From assembly GCA_031216445.1 (NCBI GenBank), contig CM062210.1:9172501-9236500 (forward strand): a stretch of DNA of 64,000 nucleotides, given 5' to 3'. How positions within the stretch are numbered: position 1 is the first letter of the stretch; each line of letters starts with the position of its first letter. The notes beneath the pieces are model-generated. The model was not told where the DNA came from. It made no database searches and saw only the letters and a program-made list of their open reading frames with translations. Made by a program: the position numbers and the translations under genes. This stretch comes from Lateolabrax maculatus (lineage: Eukaryota; Chordata; Actinopteri; Acropomatiformes; Lateolabracidae). Positions 1 through 10,252 of this stretch are shown piece after piece.

Positions 1-64
1 TCATCTGCTTTTTAAAATTGTTTCACTGTTCATTTTAATGGAAGAGGAATTCTTTCTTGTCCAG

Positions 65-781
65 TATTTCAGCTTCCCTGCCACTGTGGCCCCATACAAA
101 TGTTCCATCCTTCCTCTGAGCCAAAACCAGGAGTTTACACCATTTGTCCAACAGTTGTGTGAGTGAAACCTTCAGATTTCAATACATTTAAAGAAGTTGT
201 TTTACATTTTGGGAAATACACTCATTTCGTTTATTGAATATTGAATATTTAATGAGAGCATATTAGATTGTTATTTTGTTTTTATATTTATATGAATGTC
301 CTTTCTTTGCCTTGTAGAACTTATCTATTCAAAGTATTCATTGTGAATTTTTGACTATTCCTTTCTCCTTTAAGCTGAGGCAATGACTAAAAACGGCGTG
401 TCTCACAAAGTGGACGACTCTTCAGGATCCATCGGGCGGCGCTACGCCAGGTCTGACGAGATCGGAGTGGCGTTTGGCATCACCATCGACTTCGACACGG
501 TGAACAAGACGCCTCAGACAGCCACTCTGAGAGACCGCGACTCAATGAGGCAGATCAGGGCCGAGGTAGAACAATCCGACAACTTCAGCTTCGATTAACT
601 AAATGTAAGGCTTGCACAGTCACGTCTGCAGATAGTTTTTGTTCTAATAGACACAATTATATTGCAGGTCACTGAGCTGCCGGGGATGGTTCGAGATCTG
701 GCCAACGGCAACTTGACATGGGCTGAGGTGGAGGGCAAGTACCCCATCTTTGAAGGACAGGAGACCATCAAGAAGGAGTAA
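65..781 (+). CDS. gars1: Glycyl-tRNA synthetase, last three coding exons (partial)
   Basis: Charges tRNA-Gly with glycine in the cytosol and mitochondria; a class II aminoacyl-tRNA synthetase. Only the C-terminal anticodon-binding domain is in the window. Coding exons are 65-158, 375-565 and 668-781 (stop TAA 779-781). They join in phase: the first ends one base into a Ser codon that the second completes, and the second ends on Glu. The reading contains VAPYKCSILPLSQNQEF, VSHKVDDSSGSIGRRYAR, EIGVAFGITIDFDTVNKT and a last exon with GMVRDLANGNLTWAEVEGKY, which I recognise as the end of vertebrate GARS1. Donors are GTGAGT (159) and GTAGAA (566). The protein ends in KKE, slightly shorter than the mammalian tail as I recall it. 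The gene continues off the left edge. The ATG at 383 is internal, not a start. Confidence 0.95.
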
Positions 782-1220
782 CAAAACTGTGACTCCTCTA
801 CTGTACGCACAGTTGTCAATAAGGATTTTACATGTCACCATAGCCTTATGAATTTTACCTTTTTACATAAAGGAAAAAGCTATTTCCTTTCATTGGGAAT
901 GTTTGTGATGGTATATATCTTTATCTGTATGTATTCAGACATGTAATATACAGTTGAAGTAAACAGCAGGATCTGGAGATTCAAACGTGTCACATAGACT
1001 GGAGGAAAGCTTATCCAGTCACAAACATCCTGGAGAGCTAACACAGTCCTCTGTGGCCTCCTTCCTCGAGTCACCTGAGTAACTCTGTTAACAGCTCCCA
1101 GTGGATGTGTAACATCTGATACTGTGAAGCAGAAAACATAGATACAACCAGGTATGGACTTGTGTTTTATAAATTTCTTTAATACTGTATGCCTTGGTTG
1201 ACCTTTTCAAATAAAACACA
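782..1220 (+). other. gars1: gars1 3' UTR
   Basis: Non-coding sequence after the gars1 stop. A canonical AATAAA polyadenylation signal lies at 1210-1215, about 430 bases past the stop, so cleavage is expected around 1225-1240. No longer reading frame of interest is present. Confidence 0.6.
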
Positions 1221-2580
1221 TACTGCACGGTTCTTGTCCCTGTGTAAACATGTCCTGCTATGTTCCAGCTGTAAATTCTGCGTTGTATGTTGTGTTGCTG
1301 TCACTAGACGGCACTGCATGTTGTTGCACAGCTTCACTGTAGAATGTGAGAGGGCGTGGACGCTTGGCTACAGCTCCAAATTGCAACAGGCTTAGACCCT
1401 CCCAAAACAGACCTGGCAACCCAGAAAATGGAAAATAGCAACGAAAGAAAAGAGGTGTTTTAATTTGAAAAAATGGAAAATAGTTACACAGCATTTTTTT
1501 TTTTTTTTTTTTTTTGAGTGTGTCAAAAAAAGACAAAAACTAATGCAAACATAAGCAAACTTAACAATTACACTGTTATGGTAATTAGGCTCTTTTGCAT
1601 ATAATGACTGATGATGATTTACTCTAATGAAGTTTATTCTGCACAGAACAGACTCACTGCATAGCCTCAGGAAGTGGTTTTAAACCTCTTCTGGTGGTAG
1701 GGTGAGTTAAAAAATGACAAAAGAAAAAAGACCCTAATAGACTCCCAACGTTGTGTGTCTTACAGTCTGGTGGCAGTGCTCGTGTTCCGCCCCCTGCTGC
1801 TTCAGTGGTCAAAGTATAAATACATCATGTCACCTTTAACCGGCGGCTCTCCCTCTCAGGGAGTCACAGGGACTCACCCTGCGCTCCGTAGATGCACAGC
1901 ACATGAATTTTATTTTTTTTTTTGTACATTTTTTTTTCTTCCTTAACGTGACATTTTAATCTGCGTTTTTTCACCCCCTCCCGCGCAAATCGAAAAAGGT
2001 GCGTTTTATAGAAATTTTTTTTTGTTTGTTTGTTTGTTTTTCCGGGGGCCGCAACTGCTGCGTTCAAGGTCAGTATCACAGCAGGTGGTGCGGAGGACGA
2101 AGTGAAGTGCATGACCGTGTGGCGTTTTCACTCAGATGTTGTGAGGGAGAAAAAAACAGGGAGAAATTATGATACGGCTACAAAAGAAAAAAAAAAATAT
2201 TGCGCTCTTTTAACTGGAAACCTGAAAAGCAACGCGGTGTTGATTTGATGCACAAGAAAAATAGCCCATGAATAACTTCACTGGAGAGAAGTTGTTTGGT
2301 TAAAAATAGCAAGCAGCTGCACTTTGTTGGGTGTTCATGTGTCATCAGTGGAAACTTGCCCTCCACTGTTCTTCCTGACAATCACAAGCAAATCAGGGAG
2401 ATAAAACTCCCAACTGATGGTGGCTTTTAGGACTTAAAGCAATCATTGGACAGAGACCCCATGAATGCATTATTCGGACTGGTATCTGTTGAAAGTAGAA
2501 GAGAAAAGAAAACAGCTTCTTATTTCACAGAGGAGACATCAAAACAATATGCAGCATGAAGAAGTTGCAGAAGTGTATAA

Positions 2581-2940
2581 AACTCAAGTGCATTTACTCA
2601 AGTACTGTTTTTATTAACTTTACTTGACTATTTCCATTTTTTGCTACTTTATTCTTCCACTCCACTACATATCATACTGTACTTCGTACTTTTTATTTGA
2701 CAGATATAGTCCCTACTTACTTAAAAAGAGCTGTACCCCGACTAAATAGTTACAACATGAAAATGCTGCTTACACATGAATGCATCACTAATAATAATCA
2801 ATAACACTATCAAAGGAGCCACTTGAGTACTTTTACTTCTGATACTTCAACTAGACTTTACTGCTAAATGTGTTTTTACATGAAGGTACTGCTACGTTTA
2901 TTCAAGGAAAAGATTTCAATATTTCTTCCACCATGAGAAG
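2581..2940 (+). repeat. Dispersed 'TTTACTC...TTCTTCCACC' element, copy 1
   Basis: Begins at CTCAAGTGCATTTACTCAAG and ends with TTTCTTCCACCATG. It carries the internal landmarks of a very common percomorph dispersed repeat that I recognise from memory: the Tyr-rich 'TTCCACTCCACTACAT' block, 'CTGCTTACACATGAATGCATC', and 'TACTTTTACTTCTGATACTT'. No coding capacity is seen. I do not assert a family name. Confidence 0.6.
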
Positions 2941-3033
2941 CATTGTCTGAAATCTAAAAACAAAGTTGTGATCAAAGTTGACTAAAACAAGTTGTAGATG
3001 GTCCAGGTAGTACAAGTATAAGAAGCAGAGAAA

Positions 3034-3285
3034 ACTAGCTCAGGTTTGACCAACTACAACATTAAAGTACCGCTTACATGTTAATGCAACAATAAAATGA
3101 TCCAACAATAAACACAGGGGCCATTTTGCATAATGGGTACTTTTACTTTTGATGCTTACTTTGCTTTTAATATTCCTGTACTTTTAGTTAAGTAAACTGT
3201 TGAGTGGAGAACTTTCACACTGTAACTGTATTTTTACATTGTGGTATTGTTACTTTACTTACTATGTAGTTGAGTAGTTTCAACT
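3034..3285 (+). repeat. Same dispersed element, copy 2 (5'-truncated)
   Basis: Direct-orientation second copy lacking the first part. It starts at 'GACCAACTACAACATTAAAG' and keeps 'TACTTTTACTTTTGATGCTT' and 'TTTTTACATTGTGGTATTG'. The middle aligns with 2745-2900, with small deletions. Confidence 0.55.
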
Positions 3286-3349
3286 ATTGTTAACCATCAT
3301 AATTTATGATCTTGTCTCATTACGGCCATCAGATAAATACAAGTACAGT

Positions 3350-3500
3350 AAAAAAAAAGCAGAATCTCCCTCTGAAGTATAGTGGAGTAAAAGTATTAAG
3401 TGCCACAGAAAGGATATACTGAAGTAAAGTTCCTCTAGTGCAGTACCTACAGTACCACAGGAGGTAAATGTTACTTTGCACCTCTAATAATAATAAAGTC
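3350..3500 (-). repeat. Same dispersed element, inverted fragment
   Basis: 'CTCCCTCTGAAGTATAGTGG' followed by 'AGTAAAAGTATTAAGTGCC' is the reverse complement of the 5' third of the element at 2581-2700. This gives two direct copies and one inverted fragment within 920 bases upstream of hhatl. Confidence 0.5.
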
Positions 3501-3566
3501 AGGGCATGTACAGTACTTGACACGGGACAGTGATCTAAATCAGGAATGATCGAGAAGGTGAGACGT

Positions 3567-3576
3567 CTATTTTTAG
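3567..3576. promoter_or_regulatory. MEF2-type site upstream of hhatl
   Basis: CTATTTTTAG is a perfect match to the MEF2 consensus YTAWWWWTAR, 348 bases before the hhatl start codon. HHATL is a striated-muscle gene in vertebrates, so the site is plausible, but a single 10-base match can occur by chance. Confidence 0.4.
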
Positions 3577-3699
3577 TCACAGTTGGAATACATGTCTCTC
3601 ATACAAACATTGATGTTGCATTGTTGCAGTTTCCTTTTTTGTTTAGTTTTAAGCTCACAGCTGCTGGTTCAGGACTGTCCAGTGTGCTGATAAGCAGAA

Positions 3700-3914
3700 T
3701 GTGTTCTCCTTTCTAGTGTACAGATACGATCAGGGTGAGGAGGTGATGACCACTGTGTCAACCATCAGGGTGTGTTTTTTGTTTGTACTGCAAGTTAAAG
3801 AAGCCCTGACATGCTGTAACACATGTTTAACTGGTTTAGCTGTACAAAATAAGTGTTGACTGGTTCGGTTTGGTGTGTTCAGGAGTGTCCAGAGCTCCTC
3901 CTAACTGTGTCAAC
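3700..3914 (+). other. hhatl: Probable hhatl 5' leader with a short UTR intron
   Basis: The start-codon exon opens at 3883 after a good acceptor (TGGTGTGTTCAG) and gives 32 bases of leader before ATG 3915. A donor-like CAGG|GTGAGG at 3736 would close an upstream leader exon and leave a 147-base intron. The exact transcription start is not visible. Confidence 0.35.
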
Positions 3915-4035
3915 ATGGGGATCAAAGCTGCTCTCCCCAAATATGAGATCTATTTCTACAACACGGTGCTTTGTTTGGCCGTGTTCTGGGCCGCCAGCTG
4001 GATCTTTGAGGTGTCCAGTTGTGAGTATGAGAAAG

Positions 4036-4078
<43 letters not shown>

Positions 4079-7000
4079 CTGGGAAGGGTACTCTAATAAC
4101 ATGCTTGTGAACTACAGTTAATTCTGTGCAAATGAATATGACTCTGATGCAGTCTGACATGAACACAAGTAAAAGTTTGATCACCTGCGTTGAAAACGTG
4201 ATAAATCAAATGTCTTTAAAACTACTTTAAAGGATAAATCTAGTGATGTCCCCAACAAATACACTATTTACTCCTGTTTGTGTAATGTTTGCTAAAAACT
4301 TCAGTGCCCAGCTGTTTTAGGGATTTTAAGGACAATACTAATATTAAAATAAGAATTTCAAAAAGTCTTCAAAAGTCTGATAGCTATATATGTAATTGTG
4401 TGCATTAATAATGTTAAATGCTTCCCTTAAACTTGGTTATTAAAGTCCTTGTACACCAGCACAAGGGTATTCAATGATTCTGGCTGATCAGACCTGTGCT
4501 GAAGTTAAAGTTGAGCAAAGCTATGTCACCAAACTCCATGTACCAATGAAAATGGAGTTTATGTACCAATAAAAATGATAAATCTGTTAATTGTCTCTCA
4601 CTAACAGGTGCAGCAAAACTAGTGTGAGGGAGATGTCAATCAAAGCAAAGTAGAGCTTAAATGGTCAGTTGCTTAATCAATTAGTTGACCGGAAAATTAA
4701 TCTGCAACTAGTTAGATAATTGATGTCATTTAATACATCCTCCATTTTATTTGAGTGTGAAATGTATGTTCTATATAGAGCCCACAAAAATTCACAGCAG
4801 ACATTTTGGTTTGTCACAGTAGGAAACACACAGGTTAGCGTTAGGGTTAGGTTCTTTATACAGTAGGAAATCTCTCACAGATTATGTAACGTTATGCTAA
4901 ATGTAGGCGACTCTGTAACACTTTGCTTCTCCAAAGTAGATAAGTGCATCAAAAGTCTATGTAAGTGAAAGTAAATTTAATGACAAACAAGCACATTAAA
5001 TAAGGCTTCTCAAATACATCTTGTACTTAGTTACTTTCCACATTTACACACCTCATGCACATGTGAAAACACAAAACCATGCATGAACTTCTCAAATCTT
5101 ATATCTTTAAAGAAATCAGTGCATTATTTTACCCAAAACTGACTCTGGCCTGTCAACCAGGCCTGATGTTGAGGCATGAGTTATAACTTTAGCCTTGTGT
5201 AGTGCAGCAACATACAGACAACACAATGTGCAGTATACATATAGGGGCAGCATCACTGTGTGAGGGTGAAGACTTGGAGCTATGCAGACCACGCAGAGGA
5301 GATCAGGTGTCAGTATTAATACCAGAGAGCAGAGGAAGGAAATAGGTCCAATGTTTGCCCTGAATTTAGCCACTTGTAACAAAGGTGTTTGCATCTGTAT
5401 TCAAGGACAAGAGAAACATAATAAAGGAAAATATTAAGTGGCATACATTTTTTTCTCCTTTCCTATTTTCAGCCAGTGCAAACAGAAAGACATTCAAAAG
5501 CAGTGTGAAGCCAGGATGGCACTACTTTGGGAGGAAAATGGTGAGATAACATTCATGGTTTATCAAGAAAATGTGCCATTTACGTAAAAATGTGTCTAAT
5601 TTTTATTTTTCTGCTCGATGACCTACAGGACACGGCTGATTTTGAGTGGATGATGTGGTTTTCCACCTTCAGAGAGCACATTCTGTTTGCTCTCTCCGGT
5701 CATGTGCTGTTCGCTAAGATCTGCTCCATGCTGGCTCCACAGGTGCTTCTACTGACTGATTCATTGATTACCTGATTGAGCTGCTGCAGGGAGAGGAACG
5801 TAGTAAAGGATGTAAAGGGCTCGGGTTTAATGATCCGAGCGAAACGTTGAGCCACTGTGAAATGAAGCGGAAGTGCTTGTTATTACAAGTACTCGGTGGC
5901 ATTTGAAATCCTCTTTGTCACAATTTATTTTGACAACTTTGCCCGGCGGCTTTTTATAACATTAGCTAAACAGCAGATGATGAATGGGACCAGGTGGAGA
6001 GAAAAAGACGACTGTAGGTGAAGAATGAAAGAGACAGAAAAATAGAAAAAATAGCTCTATATTGAGCAAGATCACTCAGTGAGGTTAACCACACTGGGCC
6101 ACATGTCATGTCTGAGCAGAGACTCGTGGTGAAAAGTCTATCCTTAAGTGTGAGATTTTATATCTGCCGCTTTGTGTCATTCCTTTGAGGTGCAACTTGC
6201 GGTGACACTACATTTCTCTCCCACAGTACCGGTCCCTGGTGTACATGGTGTACGGGCTGCTGGCTGTGTGGACCACTATGGGCTGGACCTACATCACCCT
6301 CATCCTGTCCCACTGTATCCTGCTCTACAGCATCTCCTTAGTGAAAATCCGTTGGCTTTGCTTTGTCACGGGACTTTGCACCCTCGCTACATTCAAGTGC
6401 GAGCCCTTCGTGTCCTGGCAGGTAAACTGCTGCCACTTAACAGAAGTAACACCACAAAAGTTGTGAATATTAGTGGGATTGTCTCATAAAACAAGAAGAT
6501 ATTTATGTGAGTCAAAGTGTCCAAATTTCCTTCAGCTCTTTCATGCTGCATTTTCCCTGTTTCTACTCCATGTAGGCAGGTTTTGTGGAGGGGGACTTTG
6601 ACCTGCGTCATGTTCTCTTCTATGGAGGTTGTGGGTTTACTATAATGCGCTGCATGAGCTTCGCTCTGGAGAACTGCGAGAGGAAAGATGGAAACTACAA
6701 CATCCTGGAGCTGCTCAAGTACAACTTCTACCTCCCCTTCTTCTTTTTCGGGCCCATCATGACCTTTGATAAGTTTTATGTTCAAGTAAGTTAAATTAGG
6801 TTTTGTATTATTATCCACAGTCATCCAGCAGCTCAGGCAATGTGGGACCTGTTTAATTTAGTGCCCTCCCCTAGATGGTATTGTATTCATGGAGCAGAGG
6901 TTCCCAACCTTTTTGGTGTATTATCCCTTAAAACTAAGAAATGTCTGCTTCTGATCCATGGTCACTGTTTGCATATGGATAGACTCAGTACATTTAAAAC

Positions 7001-8481
7001 ATTCATGCTGATTATTTACATTTATTTCTGCATCAACAGCAAAATCATTGTGCTCTCCATGAGCTGTAGGTAGGGATGTAGAGGTCTCTGAATTTGTGAT
7101 GTGTGTCTGCTGCCCCCTGCAGGCCAACAAGTCAGACCTGACCAGGAAAGAGTGGGAGATGTGGAATATCAGTCTGCAGGGCCTGATTCACCTGGGAGTC
7201 ATCGTTGTGGTGGACGTCCTCTTCCATTTCTTGTACATCCTCACCATCCCCACTGACCTGAAGCTGCTGAAGCACCTCTCCGACTGGGCTCTAGGTCTGT
7301 GACCTTTTGACAGGTTTGGCACAAAGTAACATGGTAACAAAACACTGGCTGACTAATGAGTGTGACTGCATTGTTTTCAGTGGGCCTAGCGTACTTTAAC
7401 CTGGTGTATGACTGGGTAAAAGCAGCTGTCATGTTTGGAGTCATCAACACAGTGTCCAGGCTGGATCATCTGGACCCTCCCAAGCCACCAAAGTGCATCA
7501 CTATGCTCTACGTGTTTGCTGAAACGTGAGTTGAGTTCACACATCTTGATCAGATTTGTCTTATTATACACACAGGGTACAAATGTGTAAAATGAAATCA
7601 CTTTTTTTTTTCTCCTTTCATAGCCATTTTGACAGAGGAATCAATGAGTGGCTGTGCAAGTGAGTGTCTCAGAAAGAGCAAGAAATTGAAGTCTCATTAA
7701 TCTTGACACATGTAGAGGTTCTGATGCGGTCTCATTATCCTCAGGTATGTGTACGATTACCTGGGTGGAAAACATGACAATGTGGTGAAGGAGCTGGTGG
7801 CTACGCTGTGCACCTTCGGCGTCACCATCCTCTGGTTGGGACCCTGCGAGGTGGTGCTGATCTGGGCTTTCTTTAACTGTTTCGGCCTCAACTTTGAGCT
7901 GTGGACCGCCAAGTTCTTCTCCATGGAGCCCTTTGCTTCGTTTGAGGTCCGTTAATGGAAGTTGCTTTAACATTTGAGTTAGGATACTGACACTAAATGC
8001 TTTTTGTATATTAATAATGTTTTACTTACAGATGGCAATGTCAGAAGCAATGTCCCGCCGGATCAGAGCCATCTTCAATACTTTCAACTTCTGGAGCATT
8101 GTGTTGTTCAACATTTTGGCTTTGAACAGTTTGGACTTTGCCAAGTTGGTCTCCAAACGGCTGCTTCTCAAAGGTGATTTTGGTTTTCTTATTTTGAAGA
8201 GGGTTCATTTTTTTATGGCCAACTTTCTTCACATTTACGTTTCTGTTTCCCTGCCAGGCTTCCCTATAACCACCATCATCGTCATGTTTGTGACCTACTG
8301 CCTGATTCAAGTAATTAAGGAGAGAGAGAGGAGGCAGGCCTTAATCGATGATCCCGATCCTCTTCCTCCCTCTCCCCCTCAAAACGCCGCCACCACCCCC
8401 GCCAGCGCTGCACCCACACCCGCTACTGCTCCCGCCGGTGCACAGCCTGTTGCAGATCCCAGCAAGGAAAAAGCAGAGTAG
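3915..8481 (+). CDS. hhatl: HHAT-like protein, catalytically altered MBOAT membrane protein
   Basis: Multi-pass ER membrane protein related to Hedgehog acyltransferase (HHATL/GUP1), strongly expressed in heart and skeletal muscle in vertebrates. Coding exons are 3915-4020, 5473-5540, 5629-5742, 6227-6421, 6576-6785, 7123-7294, 7381-7525, 7624-7659, 7745-7946, 8032-8173 and 8258-8481: 1614 bases, 537 residues. All phases agree and all introns are GT-AG. Landmarks are the N-terminal MGIKAALPK, GRKMDTADFEWMMWFSTFRE, ALSGHVLFAK, LLKYNFYLPFFFFGPIMTFD and HFDRGINEWLCKYVYDYLGG. The invariant MBOAT histidine is replaced by Leu380 in ILWLGPCE, as known for HHATL, which is reported to act as a negative regulator and not an acyltransferase. 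The C-terminal Pro/Ala-rich tail (PPSPPQ onward) makes it longer than the roughly 504-residue human protein. The a or b paralogue cannot be decided. Confidence 0.94.
4038..4077. repeat. (CA)n microsatellite
   Basis: Uninterrupted AC dinucleotide run just 3' of the first hhatl coding exon. Confidence 0.95.
4225..4560 (+). repeat. Dispersed element, copy A
   Basis: Contains 'GTGATGTCCCCAACAAAT' and 'TGCTAAAAACTTCAGTGCCC' followed by AGCTGTTTTA. Nearly the same blocks, in the same order and orientation, occur at 49698-50040 inside nktr, which shows this is an interspersed repeat. Confidence 0.5.
6893..6965 (+). repeat. Fragment of 'GAGGTTCCCAACCTTTTTGG' element
   Basis: Short fragment in an hhatl intron of an element also seen at 41255-41300 and, as a fuller copy with inverted ends, at 47893-48171. 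Confidence 0.4.
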
Positions 8482-8740
8482 ATATTTGATGCCAATAGTG
8501 AAGGATGTATACAGCCAACAGTATTATCAACAGTCCATAGTTTATAACAAGACTTGTGAATTGATGCTCGCTTTAATAGCATTAACTGTAAATAAGTTAA
8601 CCATCATTTAACTGTTTATACCCAAATGGGGAAAAATGGAGCTTAATGAAAGACATTTACTCAAATATGATGTAATATACTGTATAATGTACAGTAGCCA
8701 CTGAACATTAATAACAATAAAAAATATTCTTAACACTGTC
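8482..8740 (+). other. hhatl: hhatl 3' UTR
   Basis: AT-rich trailer after the stop, with AATAAA at 8716-8721. Cleavage is expected within the next 30 bases. Confidence 0.6.
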
Positions 8741-9890
8741 GGGATGTCAAAACTAAATTCCCTTTTTTTTAAACCTTTGTCATTAATGCAAAAATTAAAC
8801 TGCAAAGATTTGTTCAAAACATCATATTTTGTGTCTTTATGGAGAGTTTTCTTTCTGATGGAGCACTTTGAATATGAATGAGAGATGGGGGCTTTTTACA
8901 GTCCGTGAGTCAGAGTTGAATCTTGTCATTTGGGCTGTGAAGTATTTCTGTAGAGTTACATCAGCCGTTAGCTTGATTCCTGTTTGCTGCCTCCACACTG
9001 GAAAAACGTTTAACACTGTCCAGTGGAACGCCTCAGGTCACACCTGTGGTGAATCACTACCTGGACCTGAACAGTGTGATTAAGGGCATTTACTGACATT
9101 GAAGAAGCAACGTTTCCTGTTTCTGTAACAAAATTGTATGACTACTCGATGTCACAGGGGTGAAATAAAAAGAAAAGTACTTTTGTTTTCATCAAAACTC
9201 ATTTAGTTTAGAGAGCTGCACGCTGATCTACTGAGAGAAGCTTTTTAGAGTTTGTTAATGTAATAATAGCATTTTTTTTATTGTCCCCCTGCTGGTTGTA
9301 TTGCTGGCCCTGCCTCCTCTGCTGACATACCACATCCAAAGAACATATCTAATTATATATCCAAACATTGCAATGATAACCCTTTCTGAAAAAGACTTAA
9401 TTATCTCCTACAACAGCCTGGCTTTGTCGTTTTTAACAACATTCCTAAAACAGAACTAAATTGTCTTTTTTGGGGACCATTTTAAGCCACAGATTAATGC
9501 ACAATTGGTGTGCTGGTGGAGTATTTACAGCAGCAGAAGGTTTGTATGTGGGATTTACAAAATAAACTGTAGTGCCCATGTTCATGGTAACGAAGAAACA
9601 TGTCACTGAGTGCAACAGTGTGGCTCATCAATGTGTCTAACAGTCTTTTAATGGGATTTGTTGACAATAAGAAAAATATAGAATATCACCACACTTAGCC
9701 TTTAGCCATAGTTAGACTTAGCCGTTCTATAATACAGTGTGAATATCATGTAAATGTAGTAATTTAACAAATTGACAGAGTGACACTGTTGCTATAATGA
9801 CTCAGTTGCAGAGACCCCGGGGGGCAGCCTCTTATACCACCTACTCCAGATCCCCCCATGACTCAGGTCGGACATATTTCCCATTAAGCA
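8741..9890. other. Intergenic hhatl-klhl40
   Basis: No gene or recognisable repeat. AT-rich, with short open frames only. It separates two same-strand muscle genes by only about 1.3 kb. Confidence 0.5.
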
Positions 9891-9896
9891 ATGTGT

Positions 9897-10110
9897 CAGC
9901 TGTCCGGGAGTGGGTGGATGTTCCTGGGGAGAGGGTAGAGGTGGGGCTGGAGGAGGCACAGGGGATTGAAGCGTGGATATTGCATTTCATGTTCCAGAAT
10001 GAGGGCCCATAGCTCCACACCGAGCGCCCAGACTATAAATAACCTGCCAGTTGGAGCTCAGCTGAAGGGTCAGGACAGCTGAGGAAGTGGGCCGTCCCGG
10101 GGTTCAGCTG
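9897..10110 (+). promoter_or_regulatory. klhl40: klhl40 proximal promoter: MEF2/TATA element with four E-boxes
   Basis: CTATAAATAA at 10033-10042 matches the MEF2 consensus YTAWWWWTAR and also provides a TATA box. Four CAGCTG E-boxes, the type bound by MyoD and myogenin, lie at 9897-9902, 10059-10064, 10076-10081 and 10105-10110. If the TATA works at the usual distance, transcription starts near 10065, leaving a leader of about 190 bases before ATG 10253. KLHL40 is a skeletal and cardiac muscle gene, which fits. The last two or three E-boxes would lie inside the leader. Confidence 0.55.
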
Positions 10111-10252
10111 GTGAGGGCTAATAGCGGACTGACTGTGCCTCTGAATCCTCTTTCCAGGCTAGAAACCAAAACTACTGCCATAAAGGAGATCCATTTTGTT
10201 TGATTTGAAGCCCCTGAGAGGCTCTTCGAAGTCCCCCCCCTTGCCAGGAACG

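Larger units (their letters stand above)
1241..3560. other. Intergenic gars1-hhatl, repeats and T-rich tracts
   Basis: No gene is recognised. The stretch contains a run of about 20 T near 1495-1515, several other T or A tracts (1910-1940, 2012-2040, 2188-2200), a TATAAATA motif at 1815-1822 in a short GC-richer block, and a cluster of dispersed repeats from 2581 to about 3500 described separately. The TATA-like motif could belong to an upstream first exon of hhatl, but no exon can be proven there. Confidence 0.4.
4021..5472 (+). other. hhatl intron 1 with microsatellite and old repeats
   Basis: Largest hhatl intron (1452 bases). It holds a (CA)20 tract at 4038-4077, a dispersed repeat at about 4225-4560 that recurs at 49698-50040, and a fragment of the 'aatcgattaatc' family at about 4660-4735. 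No exon is recognised in it. Confidence 0.6.

Noticed and set aside
10111..10157. Possible leader intron in klhl40 (CAGCTG|GTGAGG to TTTCCAG)
   Set aside because: It would be 47 bases, shorter than vertebrate introns normally allow; left as unspliced leader.
10196..10252. Upstream in-frame extension of klhl40
   Set aside because: The frame is open back to a TTG at 10196, but there is no ATG; ATG 10253 has a good context and matches the family N-terminus.
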